From assembly GCA_009921785.1 (NCBI GenBank), contig RFXE01000039.1, positions 1 to 11,250 on the forward strand: a DNA stretch of 11,250 bases. Direction: 5' to 3'. Origin of the DNA: Alphaproteobacteria bacterium. Its GTDB lineage: Bacteria > Pseudomonadota > Alphaproteobacteria > Rhizobiales > Beijerinckiaceae. Shown one piece after another: positions 6,139 through 11,250 of this stretch (positions are counted from its first letter, which is position 1; each line of letters begins with the position of its first letter). Made by a program: the position numbers and the translations under genes. The notes beneath the pieces were generated by a model. The model searched no databases, was not told where the DNA came from, and was given only the letters and a program-made list of their open reading frames with translations.

Positions 6139-6155
6139 GCGGGTAAAACCGCTTA
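6136..6155. terminator. Hairpin joining the stop codons of ptsN and glk
   Basis: TAAGCGG (6136-6142) and CCGCTTA (6149-6155) form a perfect 7-base-pair stem with a 6-base loop. The outer three pairs are the TAA of ptsN on the plus strand and the TAA of glk on the minus strand. It could act as a compact two-way stop for the convergent genes. No T-run follows on either side, so a standard intrinsic terminator is not shown. Confidence 0.4.
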
Positions 6156-7151
6156 GCGCAGCCAATCCCGCTCTTTGTAATCGATCGCATAGCGGTCCGG
6201 CGCGGCGGCAATGGCGGCCATGCCATAGAGAACCGCGTCCGGCTCCATTAAAAGCCGGGTTGAGATTCGGCGGGTCAGGGCGTCGACCGGGGCTTTGGCC
6301 TCGAAGGCGCGACGGAATGCGGCCCCATCAATCATCGAGGCGATCCGCGGCAAAATGCCGCCGGCAAGCGTGACGCCACCGGACGCGAGAAATGTAATTG
6401 CGATATCCCCGGCGAAACGCGCGATGATTTTGAGATAGGCATTGATGGTCGCGCGCGCATCCGAAGCGGAATCCGCCAGCGCCGCATTTACAATCGCAAC
6501 GCCATCATCAGCGGAGGGTTGAAGTCCCTTCGCGACCATGCGCGCGCGATGAATGCGCACAAGGCCCGGCCCCGACATGACGGATTCGGTTGTGTTGCGA
6601 TCAAGAACTTTTTGCAGATAGGGCCAGAAAGCCTCTTCATCTTTGCCGACCGGTCCCAGATCGATATGGCAGCTTTCACTCGCAAGCGGCACATAGCGCC
6701 CATCGAGCGTGAGCAGCGCACCAATGCCGAGCCCTGTTCCGGGTCCCAGGATCACCTGCATCGCGCCACCTTTGGAGGGCGCGGCCTCACCGATTTGTTT
6801 CAGCCATTCCGTACGCAATGCGGGCAGCGACAAAGCCTGCGCTTCAAAATCATTGAGCAACAAGCCTGAAGACAGGCCGAGGCCTTTCGCAATCTCCGGC
6901 CCGTCAATTGTCCAGCGCGCATTGGTTAAGTGACAGCGACGATCAACCACAGGACCGGCGACGCACATGAGAATTGATTGCGGGACAAGGGAGGTGAGCG
7001 TCAGCGCGGCCTTAATCGCATCAAGCGGCCCCGCATAATCGGCCGTCTGAAACCGGCCGAGAATTTTTGGATCCTGCCCGGGCGCTTCGACAATCGAAAA
7101 GCGTGAATTGGTGCCGCCGATATCGGCAACGAGAACGGGATGGGCAAACAT
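6153..7151 (-). CDS. glk: Glucokinase (bacterial Glk family)
   Basis: Glucokinase phosphorylates free glucose to glucose 6-phosphate with ATP in the cytoplasm. From the ATG at 7151 the product is 332 residues, close to E. coli Glk (321). Visible motifs are the phosphate loop ADIGGTNSR (9-17), LLNDFEAQALSLPAL with the likely catalytic base D101, the glycine-rich GPGTGLGIG (136-144) and SESCHIDLGP (158-167), which corresponds to SEGGHVDF in E. coli Glk. A C-terminal GGVTLAGGILP also fits. The ROK-family zinc motif is absent, so this is the Glk (PF02685-type) group. A TTG two codons upstream (7157) has GAGG at better spacing, so either start is possible. It converges with ptsN (14 bases between stop codons) and is divergent from the fumarase gene. 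Confidence 0.93.
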   Translation of the reverse strand: MFAHPVLVADIGGTNSRFSIVEAPGQDPKILGRFQTADYAGPLDAIKAALTLTSLVPQSILMCVAGPVVDRRCHLTNARWTIDGPEIAKGLGLSSGLLLNDFEAQALSLPALRTEWLKQIGEAAPSKGGAMQVILGPGTGLGIGALLTLDGRYVPLASESCHIDLGPVGKDEEAFWPYLQKVLDRNTTESVMSGPGLVRIHRARMVAKGLQPSADDGVAIVNAALADSASDARATINAYLKIIARFAGDIAITFLASGGVTLAGGILPRIASMIDGAAFRRAFEAKAPVDALTRRISTRLLMEPDAVLYGMAAIAAAPDRYAIDYKERDWLR

Positions 7152-7293
7152 TCGCAATCAAACCTCACACGCCTATGGTCGAACACCGGACATGTAGCGT
7201 CTTCACCGAAGATGATCTATCTCTTTCGCGCGTTTAGAGGGGAACCCTCCCCGCCTTTTGCGCGTCACGTGAAATGATCAGATGGAGAGCGCC

Positions 7294-8907
7294 ATGGCGT
7301 CCGCCGACAGCCTGTTTCCCTTGGGCCCCGACACCACCCCTTATCGCAAACTCTCAAGCGAGGGCGTGAAAGTGGAAACGCTCGGCGACAAGACGTTTCT
7401 GTCGATCGCACCCGACGCAATCCGGCTTTTGTCGAAGCAAGCCTTCATCGACATCAATCATCTCTTGCGTCCCGGCCATCTCGCGCAGCTCCGCAAAATT
7501 CTCGACGATCCGGAAGCCACACCGAATGATCGTTTCGTGGCCTATGATTTGTTGAAAAATGCAAATATCGCGGCGGGCGGCGTGTTGCCCATGTGTCAGG
7601 ACACCGGCACCGCGATTGTCTCGGCCAAACGCGGTCGTTTTGTTTTGACAGATGGACAAGACGAGAGCGCGATCACCGGCGGAATCAAAGACGCGTATTT
7701 CGAAAAAAATCTACGCTACTCGCAGGTCGCGCCGCTCTCGATGTTTGAAGAGAAGAACACGAAGACCAATCTTCCTGCCGAGATCAATCTCTATGCCGAG
7801 GGCGATGACGAATATAAATTTTTGTTCGTTGCGAAAGGTGGCGGTTCGGCCAACAAAAGCTTTCTCTATCAAGCGACACCCTCCGTGCTGACGCATGATC
7901 GCTTGATCGCGTTTTTGAAAGAAAAGATTCTGACGCTCGGCACCTCTGCCTGCCCGCCCTATCATCTCGCGATTGTGATTGGCGGCACCTCGGCGGAACT
8001 CGTGATGAAAACGGTGAAGCTCGCCTCGACGCGTTATTATGATGATCTGCCCACACAAGGCTCGGAAGCAGGCCACGCCTTTCGCGATCTTCAGATGGAA
8101 GAAGAGATTTTCAAACTCACGCAGAATTTGGGCGTCGGCGCGCAATTCGGCGGTAAATATTTCTGCCATGATGTGCGCGTGATCCGCTTGCCGCGCCATG
8201 GCGCATCGCTCCCCATCGGTTTGGGCGTGTCCTGCTCGGCTGATCGTCAAGCGAAAGGCAAGATCACCAAAGACGGCGTGTTTTTGGAACAGCTCGAAAC
8301 CGATCCGTCGCATTATCTGCCCGAGCTTGATGACAGCGCCTTTGACGGTGATCATGTCGATATTGATCTCAACCAGCCGATGCAGGCCGTGCTGGCAAAG
8401 CTCTCGTCCTATCCGATCAAGACACGGCTTTCGCTCACCGGCACGATGATTGTCGCGCGCGATTCCGCTCATGCAAAAATCCGCGAGCGGTTGGAGCGTG
8501 GAGAACCCATGCCGGATTATTTCAAAAATCATCCGGTCTATTATGCCGGCCCCGCAAAGACGCCTGCGGGTTATGCGTCAGGCTCCTTCGGCCCCACCAC
8601 AGCAGGCCGCATGGATTCTTTTGTTGCGCAATTCCAAGCGGCGGGCGGTTCAATGGTGATGCTGGCAAAAGGCAATCGCTCGGCCGAAGTGCGCGAAGCG
8701 TGCAAAAAATATGGCGGCTTCTATTTAGGCTCCATCGGCGGCCCCGCCGCACGCTTGGCGCAAGACTGCATCAAACATGTCGAAGTGCTGGAATATCCCG
8801 AACTCGGCATGGAAGCGATCTGGAAAATTGAAGTCGAAAACTTCCCGGCCTTCATTGTGATCGATGACAAGGGGAACGACTTTTTTAAGGAATTGAATCT
8901 CGGATAA
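7294..8907 (+). CDS. fumA: Class I (iron-sulfur) fumarate hydratase
   Basis: This enzyme interconverts fumarate and malate in the TCA cycle using an oxygen-sensitive 4Fe-4S cluster. The 537-residue product combines the N-terminal alpha region and C-terminal beta region in one chain, as in E. coli FumA/FumB. The three cluster cysteines are visible: C101 in PMCQDTGT, C220 in GTSACPPYH and C314 in GVSCSADR, matching the spacing known for FumA. The C-terminal region contains AGPAKTPAGYASGSFGPTTAGRMD and KKYGGFYLGSIGGPAA, typical of the substrate-binding lobe. The ATG at 7294 is chosen because GGAGAG (7284-7289) lies just upstream; an in-frame ATG at 7282 has no such site. L(+)-tartrate dehydratase is the main alternative family, but the fused full-length form favours fumarase. 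The 5' gap shared with glk holds the 8-base palindrome TCACGTGA (7265-7272) but no convincing promoter. Confidence 0.94.
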   Translation: MASADSLFPLGPDTTPYRKLSSEGVKVETLGDKTFLSIAPDAIRLLSKQAFIDINHLLRPGHLAQLRKILDDPEATPNDRFVAYDLLKNANIAAGGVLPMCQDTGTAIVSAKRGRFVLTDGQDESAITGGIKDAYFEKNLRYSQVAPLSMFEEKNTKTNLPAEINLYAEGDDEYKFLFVAKGGGSANKSFLYQATPSVLTHDRLIAFLKEKILTLGTSACPPYHLAIVIGGTSAELVMKTVKLASTRYYDDLPTQGSEAGHAFRDLQMEEEIFKLTQNLGVGAQFGGKYFCHDVRVIRLPRHGASLPIGLGVSCSADRQAKGKITKDGVFLEQLETDPSHYLPELDDSAFDGDHVDIDLNQPMQAVLAKLSSYPIKTRLSLTGTMIVARDSAHAKIRERLERGEPMPDYFKNHPVYYAGPAKTPAGYASGSFGPTTAGRMDSFVAQFQAAGGSMVMLAKGNRSAEVREACKKYGGFYLGSIGGPAARLAQDCIKHVEVLEYPELGMEAIWKIEVENFPAFIVIDDKGNDFFKELNLG

Positions 8908-8922
8908 TTTTTTACCAGCTCT

Positions 8923-9028
8923 CCACCGTCATGGTAGGGCTTGTCCCTACCATCCACGACTTCAGGTGAACCAAGCGGCGTAAAAGTAAGTCGTGGATGA
9001 CCGCCACAAGAGCGGTCATGACGGGTGG
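8923..9028. repeat. Three-armed palindromic intergenic repeat
   Basis: Four nested inverted repeats fill this gap. The outer arms CCGTCAT (8926-8932) and ATGACGG (9018-9024) pair and extend with one bulge to 8923/9028. Arm 1 is ATGGTAGGG (8931-8939) with CCCTACCAT (8945-8953), loop CTTGT. Arm 2 is ATCCACGACTT (8952-8962) with AAGTCGTGGAT (8988-8998). Arm 3 is ATGACCGC (8997-9004) with GCGGTCAT (9012-9019). All arms are perfect. The CCGTCATG...GGGCTTGTCCC...CATCCACG style is familiar from repeats scattered between genes of many alphaproteobacteria. It sits between two convergent genes and could also stop transcription or stabilise mRNA ends. Confidence 0.85.
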
Positions 9029-9048
9029 AAATAAAAGAGCGCGTTACG

Positions 9049-10212
9049 CTATCTACCCCTCACCCCCTTCAACCTTTCCAACGCCCCATCCAACACCGCG
9101 TCGCCTTTCGCGAAGCAAAAGCGCACAACGGTTTTGACGGGGTCTTCAGCATAAAAGGCCGAGACCGGAATCGCCGCCACACCATGCTCGTTCACAAGCC
9201 GCATGCAGAACGCGACATCATCCGTTTTGCCCAAAGACGCGATGTCGATATTCACGAAATAAGTGCCCGCACTCGGCAACACCGAGAAGCCCAAATCCAT
9301 CAAGCCTTTTGTAAAGCGATCACGGCTGCGTTCTAAATCCGCGCGCATACCCGTAAAATATGAATGGTCTTTGCCGAGCCCATAGGCCACGGCGCTTTGT
9401 AAATTCGGTGGCGTGGTGAAGGTCAAAAATTGATGCGCTTTGGTGAGCACGCGGAAAAGCTCCGGTGCCGCGCAGGAAAAACCGACCTTCCATCCCGTCA
9501 GTGAAAAAATCTTTCCGGCTGACCCGATTTTCACCGTGCGGGGGCGCAAGGCCTCGATCGCCAACAGCGAAACATGGTCGCGTTGATCAAATACAACATG
9601 TTCCCACACTTCATCCGAAATCACATAGGCGTCATGCTTGTCACAAAAACGCCCGAGCAATTCGAGGTCGGCGCGCGGCATCACGCTGGCTGCGGGGTTC
9701 AATGGATTGTTCAACAACACCACGCGCGTCTTGTCGTTGAAGGCGCGCGCGAGCATCGCCTCGTCAAAGCGCCAATGCGGCGGCTCGAGACGCACAAAAC
9801 GCGGCACGCCGCCGGCGCGCAACACAAGCGGCAGATAGGCGTCATACATGGGCTGGAAGAGAATCACCTCGTCGCCCGGGCGGATGAGCGCCATCAGCGC
9901 GCCCGCAATCGCCTCGGTCGCGCCGGACGTGATCATCACCTCCTGCTCCCAATCAAGCGTCACGCCTTGATGCGCGGCGTAATGGGTGGCGACCGCCTGG
10001 CGGAGTTCGGTCAGGCCCGGCATGGGCGGATATTGGTTCCAGCCATTGATGACGGCATCGGCCGCTTTTTCGAGCACATCGCGCGGGCCTGGCCCATCCG
10101 GAAAGCCTTGGCCGAGATTGATCGCGCCGGTTTCGCGCGCGCGCTTCGACATGACTTCGAAAATCGTGGTGGGCAGGCCGGAAAAAACCGGATTAAAGGC
10201 GCTTTTTGTCAT
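9049..10212 (-). CDS. PLP-dependent class I/II aminotransferase
   Basis: A fold-type I aminotransferase of 387 residues. NLGQGFPDGPGP (32-43) is typical of the subgroup holding kynurenine/glutamine transaminases, methionine aminotransferase YbdL and some DapC enzymes. Cofactor residues are visible: SGATEA (96-101) for the phosphate, N172 in NNPLNP, D200 in VISDEVWEH, Y126, and the Schiff-base lysine K234 in SAGKIFSLTGWKVGF. The likely substrate-carboxylate arginine is R364 in VVRFCFAKG. Substrate cannot be settled from sequence; methionine or aromatic 2-oxo acid exchange is plausible, as is DapC-type activity in lysine synthesis. The ATG at 10212 has no clear ribosome binding site and is followed upstream by the palindrome GGTCGCGACC (10214-10223). 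It converges on the fumarase gene and is divergent from the SDR gene; no functional link to either is evident. Confidence 0.9.
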   Translation of the reverse strand: MTKSAFNPVFSGLPTTIFEVMSKRARETGAINLGQGFPDGPGPRDVLEKAADAVINGWNQYPPMPGLTELRQAVATHYAAHQGVTLDWEQEVMITSGATEAIAGALMALIRPGDEVILFQPMYDAYLPLVLRAGGVPRFVRLEPPHWRFDEAMLARAFNDKTRVVLLNNPLNPAASVMPRADLELLGRFCDKHDAYVISDEVWEHVVFDQRDHVSLLAIEALRPRTVKIGSAGKIFSLTGWKVGFSCAAPELFRVLTKAHQFLTFTTPPNLQSAVAYGLGKDHSYFTGMRADLERSRDRFTKGLMDLGFSVLPSAGTYFVNIDIASLGKTDDVAFCMRLVNEHGVAAIPVSAFYAEDPVKTVVRFCFAKGDAVLDGALERLKGVRGR

Positions 10213-10347
10213 GGGTCGCGACCATAAAGGCTCGGGACTGCCTCTTCAACGGATTTAGACGGCGCACCCCGCGCGCGCCGCCTTTACAGTGCCAAGCGCG
10301 CTATGCCATCACTCGGGGTAAAAGCTTTCAACGATGGGAAAACATCC

Positions 10348-11118
10348 ATGACCGACATCAAAGGCGCTATCTATCCTGACCTGGAAGGCAAAAGCGTGCT
10401 GATCACTGGCGGTGGCTCAGGCATCGGCGAATCCATCGTCCATCATTTCGCGCGTCAAAAGGCGAAAGTCGCCTTTATCGATATCAATGCCGAGGCTGCA
10501 AAAAAAGTTGTGGCCGATTGCGCGGCCAAAGGCTGGACGGTTCATTTCGAACATTGCGATCTCACCGACATCCCCGCGCTGAAAGCCTCTATTGCACGCG
10601 CGCGCAAAGTCATCGGCCCCATCTCCGTGCTTGTGAACAATGCCGCGCATGACCAGCGCCACAAAATGGAAGAGGTGACATCCGAATATTGGGACGAGCG
10701 GTTTGCCACCAACATCAAACATCAGTTCTTCTGTGCGCAAGCGGTTATTGAAGATATGAAAGCCGCCAATCACGGTGTGATTTTGAATTTCGGTTCTACG
10801 TCATGGATGGTTGGCCAAGGCGGCATGGCCGCTTACACCGCCGCCAAATCAGCCGTGCTCGGTTTGACGCGCTCACTCGCGCGCGATTTCGGACAATTCA
10901 ATATCCGCTGCATGGCGATTGCGCCGGGCTGGATCATGACCGAGCGTCAAATCTCGCTCTGGCTCACGCCGGAAAGCGAAGCCGAATTGATGCAACGCCA
11001 ATGTTTGAAGCGCAAACTCGTGCCTGCGGATCTTGCAAAGGTCACAGTGTTCTTGGCCTCTGATGAAGCCGGTGCCTGCACCAATCAGCAATATGTCGTC
11101 GATGGCGGCTGGATCTGA
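10348..11118 (+). CDS. SDR-family NAD(P) oxidoreductase, probable sugar 1-dehydrogenase
   Basis: A classical short-chain dehydrogenase of 256 residues. The cofactor motif is TGGGSGIG (20-27), with an acidic residue D45 at the end of strand 2, which favours NAD over NADP. NNAA lies at 97-100, N122 in ATNIKH, catalytic S150 in NFGSTSW, and Y163-K167 in YTAAK; the C-terminus is VVDGGWI. All catalytic residues are present. The start at 10348 has GGGAA (10336-10340) at suitable spacing; an in-frame ATG at 10303 lacks a site and adds an untypical 15 residues. The next gene, 12 bases on, is a 2-dehydro-3-deoxygalactonokinase, so oxidation of galactose (or a similar aldose such as arabinose or fucose) to the lactone is the best inference. 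The sequence alone does not fix the substrate. The 135-base upstream gap has a CGGCGC/GCGCCG hairpin (10260-10280). Confidence 0.88.
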   Translation: MTDIKGAIYPDLEGKSVLITGGGSGIGESIVHHFARQKAKVAFIDINAEAAKKVVADCAAKGWTVHFEHCDLTDIPALKASIARARKVIGPISVLVNNAAHDQRHKMEEVTSEYWDERFATNIKHQFFCAQAVIEDMKAANHGVILNFGSTSWMVGQGGMAAYTAAKSAVLGLTRSLARDFGQFNIRCMAIAPGWIMTERQISLWLTPESEAELMQRQCLKRKLVPADLAKVTVFLASDEAGACTNQQYVVDGGWI

Positions 11119-11130
11119 TTTTATCGCATT

Positions 11131-11250
11131 ATGAGCACACCCGCTTTTGTCGGCATTGATTGGGGCACCACGCGATTCCGCGCTTATCTAATCGATGAAA
11201 CAGGCGCGGTGATTGATCGCGTCCAAAGCGATGACGGTATTATGGCGGTA
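11131..11250 (+). CDS. dgoK: 2-dehydro-3-deoxygalactonokinase, N-terminal part (cut by window end)
   Basis: The 40 residues in the window include GIDWGTTRFRAYLIDETG, followed by VQSDDGIMAV. This matches the N-terminal phosphate-binding strand and DWGxTxxR signature of the DgoK family, and the E. coli DgoK start (IAIDWGSTNLRAW, then RQSEAGV) aligns well. DgoK phosphorylates 2-dehydro-3-deoxy-D-galactonate in the De Ley-Doudoroff galactose pathway. The reading frame is open to the window end. There is no strong ribosome binding site; the 12-base gap from the SDR stop suggests co-transcription and coupled translation. Confidence 0.82.
   Translation, partial: MSTPAFVGIDWGTTRFRAYLIDETGAVIDRVQSDDGIMAV

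Noticed and set aside
7237..7260. GAGGG/CCCTC hairpin followed by CTTTT as a terminator
   Set aside because: The T-run is separated from the stem by several bases and no gene ends upstream on that strand; both flanking genes diverge from here.
7711..8532. Long open frame (273 codons) on the minus strand inside the fumarase gene
   Set aside because: It is fully antisense to a well-supported gene with all catalytic cysteines, and its protein shows no recognisable domain.
10214..10223. GGTCGCGACC palindrome as an operator for the aminotransferase/SDR pair
   Set aside because: It abuts the aminotransferase start and is a short GC-rich palindrome of a kind common in such genomes; no regulator gene is nearby.
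9574..10227. Plus-strand open frame (217 codons) opposite the aminotransferase
   Set aside because: The opposite strand encodes a complete aminotransferase with intact PLP motifs; the product here is His/Arg-rich as expected for an antisense shadow.

Overview
The window looks like a chromosomal segment of an alphaproteobacterium, most likely of the Hyphomicrobiales type. This rests on gene order (RNase D-like gene, lptC, lptA, lptB, rpoN, hpf, ptsN), on protein style, and on coding GC mostly in the mid to high 50s percent. Species cannot be named from sequence alone. Most of the window is conserved housekeeping DNA. I found no clear new defence, toxin or biosynthetic system, and the unusual signals are in the spaces between genes.

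Left edge (1-491): the 3' end of a tRNA, probably tRNA-Leu, is followed at once by two related palindromic repeats and a smaller palindrome. A short, AT-richer gene for a stand-alone GIY-YIG nuclease domain comes next. This is the most accessory-looking part of the window.

Core block, plus strand (540-6138): a short RNase D-type exonuclease is followed by lptC-lptA-lptB, which overlap by ATGA. They encode the inner-membrane anchor, periplasmic bridge and ATPase of lipopolysaccharide transport. After a 76-base gap with a weak terminator-like hairpin and a sigma70-like promoter come rpoN (sigma54), hpf (ribosome hibernation factor, long form) and ptsN (EIIA-Ntr). A good match to a sigma54 -24/-12 promoter lies just before ptsN, so RpoN may drive its own downstream neighbour.

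Metabolic block (6153-11250): glk (glucokinase, minus) converges on ptsN, and the two stop codons close one hairpin. Divergent from glk is an iron-sulfur class I fumarase with its three cluster cysteines. The fumarase converges on a minus-strand PLP aminotransferase, and the 141-base gap between them holds a three-armed palindromic repeat. Divergent from the aminotransferase, an SDR dehydrogenase and the start of a 2-dehydro-3-deoxygalactonokinase gene (dgoK, cut by the window end) begin what is probably a sugar-acid operon of the De Ley-Doudoroff (galactose) type.

No stretch over 300 bases lacks a gene. All non-coding stretches are short and are described in the entries below.
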